64,000 bases of DNA from Streptomyces sp. Ncost-T10-10d (GTDB lineage: Bacteria; Actinomycetota; Actinomycetes; Streptomycetales; Streptomycetaceae), in NCBI RefSeq assembly GCF_900091955.1, contig NZ_FMDF01000107.1, positions 123,321 to 187,320 of the forward strand. Direction: 5' to 3'. Numbering within the stretch: position 1 is the first letter of the stretch; each line of letters begins with the position of its first letter. Positions 15,997-25,129 of this stretch are shown here, piece after piece. The notes beneath the pieces are model-generated. The model was not told where the DNA came from. It saw only the letters and a list, made by a program, of their open reading frames with translations, and did not search any database. The position numbers were made by a program, and so were the translations under genes.

Positions 15997-17021
15997 TGGA
16001 ACTCTCCCTGCCGCTGAACTACGCGGGCGACCCGCGCGAGGCCTGTGACCAGGTTGCCGCCCTGGAGCCCGCCGGACTCGACGCCGTCTGGGTCGCGGAG
16101 GCGTACGGCTTCGACTCGCCCACGATCATGGGCTATCTGGCCGCCCGGACCGAACGCATGAAGATCGGTGCGGCCATCCTCAACGTCTACTCCCGCACCC
16201 CCGCCCTCATCGCCCAGACCGGTGCGGGACTCGACGCGATCTCAGGCGGCCGGGCGCTGCTCGGGCTCGGCGCCTCCGGGCCGCAGGTCGTCGAGGGCTG
16301 GCACGGCAAGGCGTACGACAAGCCGCTCGGCCGGACCCGCGAGACCGTCGAACTCTGCCGCCGGATCTGGCGCCGCGAGATCATCGATCACCACGGCATC
16401 ACCGACATGCCGCTCCCGAAGGAGAAGGGCGGCCGGCTCGGCAAGCCGCTGAAGATCCTCACCCGGCCGGTGCGCGAGGAGATCCCGCTCTACATCGCAT
16501 CCCTGGGCCCCGCCAATGTCCGGCTGACCGCCGAGATCGCCGACGGCTGGCTGCCGACGCTCTACATCCCGGAGAAGGCCCGGCAGGTGTGGGGCACGGC
16601 TCTCGCCGAAGGCGCGGCGAAGCGCGACCCGGCACGAGGCCCCCTCCGGACCGTCGCGGGCGGACTCCTCGCCATCGGTGACGACGCCGCCGCGCTCCGG
16701 GATCTGGCACGCCCGCAGATCGCGCTGTACGTCGGCGGCATGGGTGCCAGGGGCAAGAACTTCTACAACGACCTGGCCGTCGCCTACGGATACGAGAAGG
16801 AAGCAGCACTCATCCAGGAGCTCTACCTCTCCGGGAAGAAGAAGGAGGCAGAGGCCGCCGTCCCGGACGAATTCTGCGAGCTCATGTCGCTCTGCGGCCC
16901 CGAGGGTTACGTACGCGACCGCATCGAGGCCTTCCGTGAGGCGGGCGTGACGATGCTCAACGTCACCCCCGTCGGCCCCGACCCGGCCCGGCTGATCTCG
17001 ACCGTCAAGAACTGGCTGTAG
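15996..17021 (+). CDS. LLM-class, probably F420-dependent oxidoreductase
   Basis: This 341-residue TIM-barrel enzyme is of the luciferase-like F420 group. Landmarks are GLDAVWVAEAYGFDSPTIMGYLAA near residue 27, IGAAILNVYSRTPA near 55 and GRALLGLGASGPQVVEGWHG near 87. The C-terminal DRIEAFREAGVTMLNVTPVG near 309 is as expected for the Rv3520c-like family. Such enzymes reduce or oxidise lipid-like or xenobiotic substrates with coenzyme F420. It is translationally coupled to the CoA transferase and lies 10 bp before the acyl-CoA dehydrogenase, so it is probably part of the same catabolic pathway. Use of F420 rather than FMN is inferred from family similarity. Confidence 0.86.
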   Translation: MELSLPLNYAGDPREACDQVAALEPAGLDAVWVAEAYGFDSPTIMGYLAARTERMKIGAAILNVYSRTPALIAQTGAGLDAISGGRALLGLGASGPQVVEGWHGKAYDKPLGRTRETVELCRRIWRREIIDHHGITDMPLPKEKGGRLGKPLKILTRPVREEIPLYIASLGPANVRLTAEIADGWLPTLYIPEKARQVWGTALAEGAAKRDPARGPLRTVAGGLLAIGDDAAALRDLARPQIALYVGGMGARGKNFYNDLAVAYGYEKEAALIQELYLSGKKKEAEAAVPDEFCELMSLCGPEGYVRDRIEAFREAGVTMLNVTPVGPDPARLISTVKNWL

Positions 17022-17031
17022 GAGGCTCGCA

Positions 17032-18174
17032 GTGCAGCGGCAGATCTTCACCCAGGGGCACGACGCGTTCCGCGAGACCGTCCGTACCTTCCTCACCAAG
17101 GAGGTCCTCCCACACTACGAACAGTGGGAGAAGGACGGCATCGTCTCGCGAGAGGCCTGGCTCGCGGCCGGCCGGCAGGGACTGCTCGGCCTCGCCGTGC
17201 CCGAGGAGTACGGGGGCGGCGGCAACACCGACTACCGCTACAGCGCCGTCCTCGCCGAGGAGTTCACCCGCGCCGGTGCCCCCGGACTCGCACTCGGGCT
17301 GCACAACGACATCATCGGCCCCTACCTCACCGGCCTCGGCACCGACGAGCAGAAGCGACGCTGGCTGCCCGGCTTCTGCAGCGGCGAGATCATCACCGCC
17401 ATCGCCATGACCGAACCCGGAGCGGGCTCCGACCTCCAGGGGATCCGCACCACCGCCGAGGACAAGGGCGACCACTGGCTGCTCAACGGTTCCAAGACGT
17501 TCATCTCCAACGGCATCCTCGCCGACCTGGTGGTCGTCGTGGCGAAGACAACTCCGCAGGGCGGTGCGAAGGGGCTCTCGCTGATCGTCGTCGAACGTGG
17601 CGCGGAGGGCTTCGAGCGAGGCCGCAACCTCGACAAGATCGGTCAGAAGTCCCAGGACACCGCCGAGTTGTTCTTCAACGCCGTCCGTGTCCCCAAGGAG
17701 AATCTGCTCGGCGAACGGGACGGCGCCTTCATCCATCTGATGACCAACCTGGCACAGGAGCGCATCGGTATAGCCGTCGCCGGAATCGCCGCCGCCGAAC
17801 ATCTGCTGGAGATCACCACACAGTACGTCAAGGAGCGCGAGGCCTTCGGACGGCCGCTCTCCGAGCTCCAGCACATCCGGTTCGAGATCGCCGAGATGGC
17901 CACCGAGTGCACCGTCACCCGCACCTTCATCGACCGGTGCATCGTCGAACACTCCGACGGTGGGCTCGACGCCGTTCACGCCTCGATGGCCAAGTGGTGG
18001 GCCACCGAACTGCAGAAGCGCGTCGCCGACCGGTGCCTGCAACTCCACGGCGGTTACGGCTACATGACGGAATACCCGGTCGCGAAGGCGTTCACCGACG
18101 GCCGCATCCAGACCATCTACGGCGGCACGACCGAGATCATGAAGGAGATCATCGGCCGCTCGCTGCTCGCCTGA
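17032..18174 (+). CDS. Acyl-CoA dehydrogenase
   Basis: This 380-residue FAD enzyme makes the trans-2-enoyl-CoA in the first oxidation of fatty-acid breakdown. Conserved regions are EEYGGGG near residue 58, AMTEPGAGSDLQGIRT near 124, the FISNG segment that contacts FAD near 157, and the C-terminal IYGGTTEIMKEIIGR, which contains the catalytic-base glutamate and closes the active site. QLHGGYGYM near 337 is a further signature. It starts with GTG at 17032, after GGAGG at 17022-17026, and is full length. Electrons would pass to an electron-transfer flavoprotein not encoded here. It sits between the F420-type enzyme and the thiolase. Confidence 0.93.
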   Translation: MQRQIFTQGHDAFRETVRTFLTKEVLPHYEQWEKDGIVSREAWLAAGRQGLLGLAVPEEYGGGGNTDYRYSAVLAEEFTRAGAPGLALGLHNDIIGPYLTGLGTDEQKRRWLPGFCSGEIITAIAMTEPGAGSDLQGIRTTAEDKGDHWLLNGSKTFISNGILADLVVVVAKTTPQGGAKGLSLIVVERGAEGFERGRNLDKIGQKSQDTAELFFNAVRVPKENLLGERDGAFIHLMTNLAQERIGIAVAGIAAAEHLLEITTQYVKEREAFGRPLSELQHIRFEIAEMATECTVTRTFIDRCIVEHSDGGLDAVHASMAKWWATELQKRVADRCLQLHGGYGYMTEYPVAKAFTDGRIQTIYGGTTEIMKEIIGRSLLA

Positions 18175-18210
18175 CCCCCGACGCACAACCACCCTCGAAA
18201 GGCTGCTGTC

Positions 18211-19425
18211 TTGAGTACCGAAGCGTTTGTCTACGACGCGATCCGCACCCCGCGCGGCCGCGGCAAGGCCAATGGCGCCCTGCACGGCACCAAGCCGATC
18301 GACCTCGTCGTCGGCCTCATCCACGAAATCCGCAGCCGCTTCCCCGGCCTGGACCCGGCGGCCATCGACGACATCGTCCTCGGCGTGGTCAGCCCGCTCG
18401 GCGACCAGGGTTCCGACATCGCGCGGATCGCGGCCATCGCGGCCGGCCTCCCGGACTCCGTCGCGGGCGTCCAGGAGAACCGCTTCTGCGCTTCGGGTCT
18501 GGAAGCGGTCAACCTGGCCGCCGCCAAGGTCCGTTCGGGCTGGGAGGACCTGATCCTCGCGGGCGGCGTCGAATCGATGTCCCGCGTCCCGATGGGATCC
18601 GACGGCGGTGCCTGGGCGATGGACCCGATGACCAACTTCGACACCGGCTTCGCCCCGCAGGGCGTCGGCGCCGACCTCATCGCCACCATCGAGGGCTTCT
18701 CCCGCCGCGACGTCGACGAGTTCGCCGCGCTCTCCCAGGAGCGCGCCGCCGAGGCGTGGAAGGACGGCCGCTTCGCGCGCTCCGTCGTCCCCGTCAAGGA
18801 CCGCAACGGCCTCGTCGTCCTCGACCACGACGAGCACATGCGGCCGGGCACCACCGCCGACTCGCTCGCCGCGCTCAAGCCGTCCTTCGCCGCGATCGGT
18901 GAGATGGGCGGCTTCGACGCGGTCGCGCTGCAGAAGTACCACTGGGTCGAGAAGATCGACCACGTCCACCACGCGGGCAACTCCTCCGGCATCGTCGACG
19001 GCGCCGCGCTCGTCGCGATCGGCAACAAGGAGACCGGTGAGCGGTACGGACTCACGCCGCGTGCCCGGATCGTCTCCGCCGCCGTCTCCGGCTCCGAGCC
19101 CACCATCATGCTGACCGGCCCCGCGCCCGCCACTCGCAAGGCCCTCGCCAAGGCCGGGCTGACCATCGACGACATCGACCTCGTCGAGATCAACGAGGCA
19201 TTCGCGGGCGTCGTGCTGCGCTTCGCCAGGGACATGGGGCTCTCCCTCGACAAGATCAACGTCAACGGCGGCGCGATCGCGCTCGGCCACCCGCTCGGCG
19301 CCACCGGCGCGATGATCCTCGGCACCCTCATCGACGAACTGGAACGGCGCGAGAAGCGATACGGCCTCGTCACCCTCTGCGTCGGCGGCGGCATGGGCAT
19401 CGCCACCGTCATCGAGCGTCTCTGA
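18211..19425 (+). CDS. Acetyl-CoA C-acyltransferase (3-ketoacyl-CoA thiolase)
   Basis: This 404-residue thiolase cleaves 3-ketoacyl-CoA with CoA in the last step of beta-oxidation. The nucleophilic cysteine is in NRFCASGLEAV near residue 93. The GHPLGATGA motif near 357 carries the active-site histidine, and the second catalytic cysteine is in CVGGGMGI near 390. INEAFAG near 327 is the NEAF motif. The start is TTG at 18211, preceded by GAAAGG and followed at once by family-like sequence (STEAFVYDAIRTPRGR). It pairs with the following multifunctional protein as a FadA/FadB-like set. Confidence 0.93.
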   Translation: MSTEAFVYDAIRTPRGRGKANGALHGTKPIDLVVGLIHEIRSRFPGLDPAAIDDIVLGVVSPLGDQGSDIARIAAIAAGLPDSVAGVQENRFCASGLEAVNLAAAKVRSGWEDLILAGGVESMSRVPMGSDGGAWAMDPMTNFDTGFAPQGVGADLIATIEGFSRRDVDEFAALSQERAAEAWKDGRFARSVVPVKDRNGLVVLDHDEHMRPGTTADSLAALKPSFAAIGEMGGFDAVALQKYHWVEKIDHVHHAGNSSGIVDGAALVAIGNKETGERYGLTPRARIVSAAVSGSEPTIMLTGPAPATRKALAKAGLTIDDIDLVEINEAFAGVVLRFARDMGLSLDKINVNGGAIALGHPLGATGAMILGTLIDELERREKRYGLVTLCVGGGMGIATVIERL

Positions 19426-19464
19426 CCGTCCCCCGGCCACCCCTGCTTACGGAGAAGAAAAGCA

Positions 19465-21636
19465 ATGACCGAGAGCACGACCATCCGCTGGGAACAGGAC
19501 GAGACCGGCGTCGTCACCCTCGTACTCGACGACCCGAACCAGTCCGCCAACACGATGAACCAGGCCTTCAAGGACTCCATCGCGGCCATCGCCGACCGCG
19601 CCGAGTCCGAGAAGGACTCCATCCGCGGCATCATCTACACCTCCGCCAAGAAGACCTTCTTCGCGGGCGGCGACCTCAAGGACATGATCAAGGTCGGTCC
19701 CGAGAACGCCCAGCAGGCCTTCGACACCGGCACCGCCATCAAGAACTCGCTGCGCCGCATCGAGACTCTCGGCATTCCCGTCGTCGCCGCCATCAACGGC
19801 GCGGCGCTCGGCGGCGGTTACGAGATCGCGCTCGCCTCGCACCACCGCGTCGCCCTCGACGCACCCGGCTCCCGGATCGGTCTGCCCGAGGTCACCCTCG
19901 GCCTGCTGCCCGCGGGCGGCGGTGTCACCCGCACCGTACGCCTCATGGGTATCGCCGACGCACTGCTGAAGGTCCTCCTCCAGGGCACCCAGTACACCCC
20001 GCAGCGCGCCCTGGACAACGGCCTGGTCCACGAGGTCGCCGCCACCCGTGAGGAGATGCTCGACAAGGCCCGCGCCTTCATCGACGCCCACCCCGAATCC
20101 CAGCAGCCCTGGGACGTCAAGGGCTACAAGATCCCCGGCGGCACCCCGTCCCACCCGAAGTTCGCCGCGAATCTGCCCGCCTTCCCGGCCAACCTGAAGA
20201 AGCAGATCGCGGGCGCCCCGATGCCCGCACCCCGCAACATCCTGGCCGCTGCCGTCGAGGGCTCGCAGGTCGACTTCGAGACCGCGCTGACCATCGAGGC
20301 CCGCTACTTCACCGAGCTGGTCACCGGCCAGGTCTCGAAGAACATGATCCAGGCGTTCTTCTTCGACCTCCAGGCCGTCAACTCCGGTGCCAGCCGTCCC
20401 AAGGGCATCGAGGAGCGCCAGGTCCGCAAGGTGGCCGTTCTCGGCGCCGGGATGATGGGCGCGGGCATCGCGTACTCCTGCGCCCGCGCGGGCATCGACG
20501 TCGTCCTCAAGGACATCTCCGTGGAGGCCGCGGCCAAGGGCAAGGCGTACAGCGAGAAGCTCCTCGACAAGGCGCTCTCCCGGGGCCGTACCACCGAGGC
20601 CGGGCGCGACGAGCTGCTGGCCCGCATCACCCCGACCGGCGACCCGGCCGATCTGGCGGGCTGCGACGCCGTCATCGAGGCGGTCTTCGAGGACACCGCG
20701 CTCAAGCACAAGGTGTTCCAGGAGATCCAGGACATCATCGAGCCGGACGCCCTGCTCTGCTCCAACACCTCGACCCTGCCCATCACCGTCCTCGCCGAGG
20801 GTGTCTCGCGCCCCGCCGACTTCATCGGGCTGCACTTCTTCTCGCCCGTGGACAAGATGCCGCTGGTCGAGATCATCAAGGGCGAGCAGACCGGCGACGA
20901 GGCCCTGGCCCGCGCCTTCGACCTGGTCCGCCGGATCAAGAAGACGCCGATCGTCGTCAACGACTCACGCGGCTTCTTCACCTCGCGCGTCATCGGCCAG
21001 TTCATCAACGAGGGCGTCGCCATGGTCGGCGAGGGCGTCGAGCCCGCGTCGGTCGAACAGGCCGCGGCGCAGTCCGGCTACCCGGCCAAGGTGCTGTCCC
21101 TGATGGATGAGCTGACTCTCACCCTGCCCCGCAAGATCCGCAACGAGACCAGGCGGGCCGTCGAGGAGGCCGGTGGCACCTGGGCCGGACACCCGGCGGA
21201 CGCGGTCATCGACCGCATGGTCGACGAGTTCGACCGCCCGGGACGCAGCGGCGGCGCGGGCTTCTACGAGTACGACGAGGCCGGCAAGCGCACCCGCCTG
21301 TGGCCCGGGCTGCGTGAGCACTTCACGAGGCCCGACACCGGCATCCCCTTCATCGACATGAAGGAGCGGATGCTGTTCTCCGAGGCACTGGACAGCGTCC
21401 GCTGCCTGGAGGAGAACGTCCTCATCTCCGTCGCCGACGCCAACATCGGCTCCATCATGGGCATCGGCTTCCCGCCGTGGACCGGCGGCGTGCTCCAGTA
21501 CATCAACGGCTACGAGGGCGGCCTGCCCGGCTTCGTGGCACGCGCCCGGGAGCTCGCCGAGAAGTACGGCGACCGCTTCCTGCCGCCCGCGCTGCTCCTG
21601 GAGAAGGCCGAGAAGGGCGAGACCTTCCACGACTGA
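19465..21636 (+). CDS. Fatty-acid oxidation multifunctional protein (enoyl-CoA hydratase / 3-hydroxyacyl-CoA dehydrogenase)
   Basis: This 723-residue fusion performs the hydration and second oxidation of beta-oxidation. The N-terminal crotonase domain (about residues 1-200) has FFAGGDLKDMIK near 70 and NGAALGGGYEIALA near 112 for the oxyanion hole. The NAD-binding domain begins with VLGAGMMGAGIAY near 325 and includes IEAVFED near 409 and LHFFSPVDKMPLVEI near 455, with the catalytic histidine. The C-terminal dehydrogenase repeats carry the substrate-binding DRMVDEFDR segment and IGFPPWTGG. An AGAAAAG site precedes the ATG. It follows the thiolase by 39 bp, so both subunits of the complex are likely co-expressed. 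Confidence 0.94.
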   Translation: MTESTTIRWEQDETGVVTLVLDDPNQSANTMNQAFKDSIAAIADRAESEKDSIRGIIYTSAKKTFFAGGDLKDMIKVGPENAQQAFDTGTAIKNSLRRIETLGIPVVAAINGAALGGGYEIALASHHRVALDAPGSRIGLPEVTLGLLPAGGGVTRTVRLMGIADALLKVLLQGTQYTPQRALDNGLVHEVAATREEMLDKARAFIDAHPESQQPWDVKGYKIPGGTPSHPKFAANLPAFPANLKKQIAGAPMPAPRNILAAAVEGSQVDFETALTIEARYFTELVTGQVSKNMIQAFFFDLQAVNSGASRPKGIEERQVRKVAVLGAGMMGAGIAYSCARAGIDVVLKDISVEAAAKGKAYSEKLLDKALSRGRTTEAGRDELLARITPTGDPADLAGCDAVIEAVFEDTALKHKVFQEIQDIIEPDALLCSNTSTLPITVLAEGVSRPADFIGLHFFSPVDKMPLVEIIKGEQTGDEALARAFDLVRRIKKTPIVVNDSRGFFTSRVIGQFINEGVAMVGEGVEPASVEQAAAQSGYPAKVLSLMDELTLTLPRKIRNETRRAVEEAGGTWAGHPADAVIDRMVDEFDRPGRSGGAGFYEYDEAGKRTRLWPGLREHFTRPDTGIPFIDMKERMLFSEALDSVRCLEENVLISVADANIGSIMGIGFPPWTGGVLQYINGYEGGLPGFVARARELAEKYGDRFLPPALLLEKAEKGETFHD

Positions 21637-21647
21637 CAGCAGCACCC

Positions 21648-21681
21648 CGGGCCGCGTTCACTCCGCAGTGAACGCGGCCCG
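21648..21681. terminator. Bidirectional hairpin terminator
   Basis: A perfect 15-bp stem (arm CGGGCCGCGTTCACT, 21648-21662) has a four-base CCGC loop. It spans the gap between the convergent FadB-type gene and the MerR regulator and includes the last codons of the regulator. Confidence 0.85.
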
Positions 21682-22389
21682 CAGCTCTTCCTTCAGCGAC
21701 CGCTGGAACGCGGTCACCAGTGCCTGCAGCACCATCGGCTGCATGTCGGCCGACAGCGACTTCATCGCCGCCACATGCTCCGGGTCCGACTCCCGCTCCC
21801 GGTACGGATTCCACACCTCGTCCCGGAACAGCCGGGTCAGCTCCTGTGCGGCGGACCGGGAGTGCTCCAGCAGGACTGTGCGCGCGGCCAGAATCGTCTC
21901 GTGCGCGATCGGTACCCCGAGCAGCTCGACCCCGAGCCGCAGCAGTCCCGGGTCCACCCGGTAGCTGCCATCGGCCGGCTCCGCACGCTCCAGCACCCCC
22001 ATGGCTGCCAACCGCGCCATGTCCTGTTCGGTCAGCGCCCGCCCCGCACGCCGCTCCAGTTCCGCCCGCGTCGCATCCTCCGCCGAATCCGGTGCCCAGG
22101 ACGCCACCAGCGCCCGGTGGATCGCCAGATCGTGCGCGCTCAGATCCGGCGGCAGCTGCTCCAGATAGCGTTCGATCGCGGCCAGCGTCATGCCCTGGTG
22201 CTGGAGCTCCTCGATGAGCGCGAGCCGGGACAGATGCTCAGGCCCGTAATGCCCGACGCGACGCGGCCCGATCACCGGAGGCGGCAGCAGACCCCGGGTG
22301 CTGTAGAAGCGCACGGTGCGTACGGTGACACCGGCGCGCGCCGCCAGCTCGTCGACGGTGAGCGTCGGGTCCTCGGTCCCGGTCGCCAT
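21658..22389 (-). CDS. MerR-family transcriptional regulator
   Basis: This 243-residue DNA-binding protein has the MerR winged helix-turn-helix near residues 10-80: LTVDELAARAGVTVRTVRFYSTRGLLPPP, then the RVGHYGPEHLSRLALIEELQHQGM wing and helix. The C-terminal domain is long and all-helical and lacks metal-binding cysteines, so it probably senses an acyl or hydrophobic ligand. It converges on the beta-oxidation block and diverges from an acyl-CoA ligase gene, so it likely controls one or both. The ATG at 22389 is used because the frame upstream continues through the promoter region without family-like sequence. Confidence 0.88.
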   Translation of the reverse strand: MATGTEDPTLTVDELAARAGVTVRTVRFYSTRGLLPPPVIGPRRVGHYGPEHLSRLALIEELQHQGMTLAAIERYLEQLPPDLSAHDLAIHRALVASWAPDSAEDATRAELERRAGRALTEQDMARLAAMGVLERAEPADGSYRVDPGLLRLGVELLGVPIAHETILAARTVLLEHSRSAAQELTRLFRDEVWNPYRERESDPEHVAAMKSLSADMQPMVLQALVTAFQRSLKEELRAAFTAE

Positions 22390-22446
22390 GTCTGCTCCTC
22401 GCGTTCCGACCCAGCGGCGAACTGCTGCGTCTGCACCAATCAGGTT

Positions 22447-22474
22447 CAACAGTATTGCTGTCTCACCACTGTTG
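22447..22474. promoter_or_regulatory. Dyad in the divergent MerR / acyl-CoA ligase promoter region
   Basis: In the 165-bp gap, CAACAG (22447-22452) is mirrored by CTGTTG (22469-22474), and a nested ACAG-N5-CTGT lies inside. The spacing resembles a MerR binding dyad placed between promoter elements. The segment is clearly richer in A and T than its surroundings, consistent with a promoter. Confidence 0.45.
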
Positions 22475-22554
22475 TGAAAGTGTCCGGCAGTATCCGAGCG
22501 CAGTCCCACTCCGTACGGACCGCACGGTCCGGCCGATGGTGACAGGAGGCGGCC

Positions 22555-24390
22555 GTGACCACGATCCTGCGACTCCCCGCGGAACCCGGGCGACTCACCC
22601 TGCCCGCTCTGCTCCTGCGCAACGCCGAGGACCACGGCGACCGCCCGGCGCTCTCCTGGCGTGCCGGCGGCGACGGAACGGACTGGACGACCCTCACCTG
22701 GCAGGAGGTGCGGCGCAGAACTGCCGTACTCGCCACCGGATACAGCGCACTCGGTGTGGAGCGCGGCGAACAGGTCCTCATGATGATGGGCAACCGGCCC
22801 GAACACTGGCTGTCCGACCTGGCCCTCACCCACCTGGGGGCAGTCCCCGTCAGTGTGTACGGCACCGCGGCCCCCGAACAGATCGCACACATCGCCCGGC
22901 ACAGCCGCGCCCGGTTCGCGATCGTCGAGGGCAGCCGTGAACGGGAACGCTGGGAGCCGCTGCTCGCGGAGGACACCGTACGGCTGGAGAAGCTGGTCGT
23001 CGTCGACGCGGCCGAGGCCGGACCCCACCGTACGTACGGATCACTGCCGGCCATGGGCGCCCGCCTGCACCGGCCCGATGTGTTCGAGAAGGCCTGGCGG
23101 GAGTCCCGCGCCGACGACCTGCTCACCGTCGTCTACACGTCCGGCACGACCGGCGATCCCAAGGCCGTCCCGGTCACCCACCGCAGCGTGGTCCTCAATG
23201 CCCTCGCACTGGACCGGGTCGTCGAGCTCCCCGACCACGTCGAGCACATCTGCTACCTGCCCTTCGCCCATATCGCGGAGCGGATGCTCGGCATCTATCT
23301 GCCGGTCTTCCGCGCCTCGCACGTCCATCTCTGCTCCGACCCGGCAGCCGTCGCGGCCACGGCACGAGCCCTGCATCCGGCCCAGTTCTTCGGCGTACCG
23401 AGAGTCTGGGAGAAGCTCGCAGCCTCCCTGCAGGCCGCCCTCGCCACCCTGCCGGAGGGGCAGCGTGCGGCGGTCGACGCCGCGGGCGGGACGGCCCGGC
23501 AGCATGTTGCGTACCGGGAGCGCGGTGAACAGCCACCGGCGGCGCTCGAAGCCGCGTATCAGCGGGCCAAGTCCACGATCCTGGACCCGCTGCTGGCGCC
23601 GGCCGGATTGGACCGGCTGGAGTGGGCGGCGAGCGCATCCGCACCGATGCCACTCGACGTGGTCCGCTTCTGGGCCGGCTTCGGCATCGTGATCATGGAC
23701 GCGTGGGGGCTGACCGAGACGGTCGGGGTCTGCACCTGCAACAGCCCGTCCGCCTTCCGGCTCGGTTCGGTGGGGCGGCCCCTGGACGGCCTGGAACTGA
23801 AGATCGCGCAGGACGGCGAGATCCTGGTGCGCGGGCAGACGGTCTTCACCGGCTATCTGCGCGCCGATGGGACGGTGGACGACGCCCGCGACAAGGACGG
23901 CTGGTTCGCGACCGGGGACATCGGCCGGATAGACGAGGACGGCTACCTCTGGCTCAAGGACCGCAAGAAGGAAATGATCGTCACCTCGACGGGCAAGAAC
24001 GTCTCGCCGGCCCTGGTCGAGAACACCCTCAAGGAACATCCCCTGATCGGCCAGGCCCTCGTCCACGGCGACGACCGCTCCTACCTGGTCGCGCTGCTGG
24101 TCCTGGACTCCGAGACGGCGCCTGCCTGGGCGGCGGCCCACGGCATCGACGCCGACCCGTCCGCACTGGCCGGCCATCCAGCCGTACGGGAGGAGATCGC
24201 CCGAGCGGTCGAGGCGGCCAATGCCCGGCTCAACAGCACGGAACAGATCAAGCGCTACCGGCTGCTCCCGGAGGAATGGGGCCCCGGGACAGGCGAGCTG
24301 ACCCCCTCGCTGAAACTGCGCCGACGGGTGATCCGCGACAAGTACGGCGAGTTGATCGACGCGTTGTACGGGGAGGGCGGCCGGGACTGA
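22555..24390 (+). CDS. Long-chain fatty-acyl-CoA ligase (AMP-forming)
   Basis: This 611-residue adenylate-forming enzyme activates fatty acids with ATP and CoA. The AMP-binding P-loop is VYTSGTTGDPKAVP near residue 192. Later motifs are DAWGLTETVGVC near 382, the hinge region DGWFATGDIGRIDEDGYLWLKDRKKEMI near 447, and TSTGKNVSPALVENTL near 480. It belongs to the long FACS group (AMP-dependent, about 600 residues), not the short acyl-CoA synthetases. The GTG start at 22555 has CAGGAGG nearby. It diverges from the MerR regulator and probably feeds the beta-oxidation enzymes encoded just downstream of that regulator. Confidence 0.92.
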   Translation: MTTILRLPAEPGRLTLPALLLRNAEDHGDRPALSWRAGGDGTDWTTLTWQEVRRRTAVLATGYSALGVERGEQVLMMMGNRPEHWLSDLALTHLGAVPVSVYGTAAPEQIAHIARHSRARFAIVEGSRERERWEPLLAEDTVRLEKLVVVDAAEAGPHRTYGSLPAMGARLHRPDVFEKAWRESRADDLLTVVYTSGTTGDPKAVPVTHRSVVLNALALDRVVELPDHVEHICYLPFAHIAERMLGIYLPVFRASHVHLCSDPAAVAATARALHPAQFFGVPRVWEKLAASLQAALATLPEGQRAAVDAAGGTARQHVAYRERGEQPPAALEAAYQRAKSTILDPLLAPAGLDRLEWAASASAPMPLDVVRFWAGFGIVIMDAWGLTETVGVCTCNSPSAFRLGSVGRPLDGLELKIAQDGEILVRGQTVFTGYLRADGTVDDARDKDGWFATGDIGRIDEDGYLWLKDRKKEMIVTSTGKNVSPALVENTLKEHPLIGQALVHGDDRSYLVALLVLDSETAPAWAAAHGIDADPSALAGHPAVREEIARAVEAANARLNSTEQIKRYRLLPEEWGPGTGELTPSLKLRRRVIRDKYGELIDALYGEGGRD

Positions 24391-24434
24391 CCGGGCTCGG
24401 GTCACTTGTCAGTGGCGGCTCCTACGCTGGTGTC

Positions 24435-24911
24435 ATGCCGGAGATCACGTATGCACGGGGGGACGCCACCGCCCCACAGGGCAAGGGTGTCAAGCTGATC
24501 GCCCATGTCTGCAACGACCTGGGCGGCTGGGGCAAGGGCTTCGTCCTGGCCGTCTCGCGCCGCTGGCCCGAACCGGAGACGGCCTACCGCCACTGGCACC
24601 GGGAGCGCGCGGGCAACGACTTCGCCCTGGGCGCGACGCAGTTCGTCCGGGTGAGTCCGTACCTCTGGGTGGCGAACATGGTCGGCCAGCGAGGGATGCG
24701 CACGGGCAGCAAGGGCGTACCCGTGCGCTACGAGGCGATCGACACGGCATTGGGGGCCGTGGCCGACCGGGCCGTCGAGCTGGGGGCCTCGGTCCATATG
24801 CCGCGGATCGGCTGCGGGTTGGCGGGCGGCACGTGGTCCCGGATCGAGCCGCTGATAGAGGAGCGGCTGCTGAGCCGGGGAATAGCGGTGACGGTGTACG
24901 ACTTCGACTAG
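24435..24911 (+). CDS. Macro-domain protein (ADP-ribose/phosphatase-like)
   Basis: This is a 158-residue single macro domain. ITYARGDATAPQGKGVKLIAH at the N-terminus and the HVCNDLGGWGKGF loop near residue 26 correspond to the ADP-ribose contact loops of the Poa1/ALC1-like branch. HMPRIGCGLAGGTWSRIEPLI near 117 is the second phosphate-binding loop. Proteins of this branch hydrolyse ADP-ribose-1''-phosphate or remove ADP-ribose from glutamate. The ATG at 24435 starts 44 bp after the acyl-CoA ligase stop, so it could be co-transcribed by read-through, but no functional link is evident. Confidence 0.85.
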   Translation: MPEITYARGDATAPQGKGVKLIAHVCNDLGGWGKGFVLAVSRRWPEPETAYRHWHRERAGNDFALGATQFVRVSPYLWVANMVGQRGMRTGSKGVPVRYEAIDTALGAVADRAVELGASVHMPRIGCGLAGGTWSRIEPLIEERLLSRGIAVTVYDFD

Positions 24912-25129
24912 TGCCCCTGCAGCTGTTGCACTGCCCCCGGCGTGCAGCCGGTGTCCGCGTGTCTCCGTTCGCGCCGGGCGCCCCCTGCCGAGCGCAGCCC
25001 CCGGTGGCAAAGCCTGGGCAGCTTTCAGAGGGAAGAACCCTGGAGCGGGGGAGAGTTACAGAGAAACGGCGCAGGTCACTGTGGACCGGCTTCTATGGTG
25101 GGGTGGAAGCGGCGGAACGGGGAGGGCTC

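Noticed and set aside
17005..19440. Minus-strand open frame of about 810 codons across the acyl-CoA dehydrogenase and thiolase genes
   Set aside because: It is antisense to two clear enzymes and has low-complexity Gly/Asp/Val composition.
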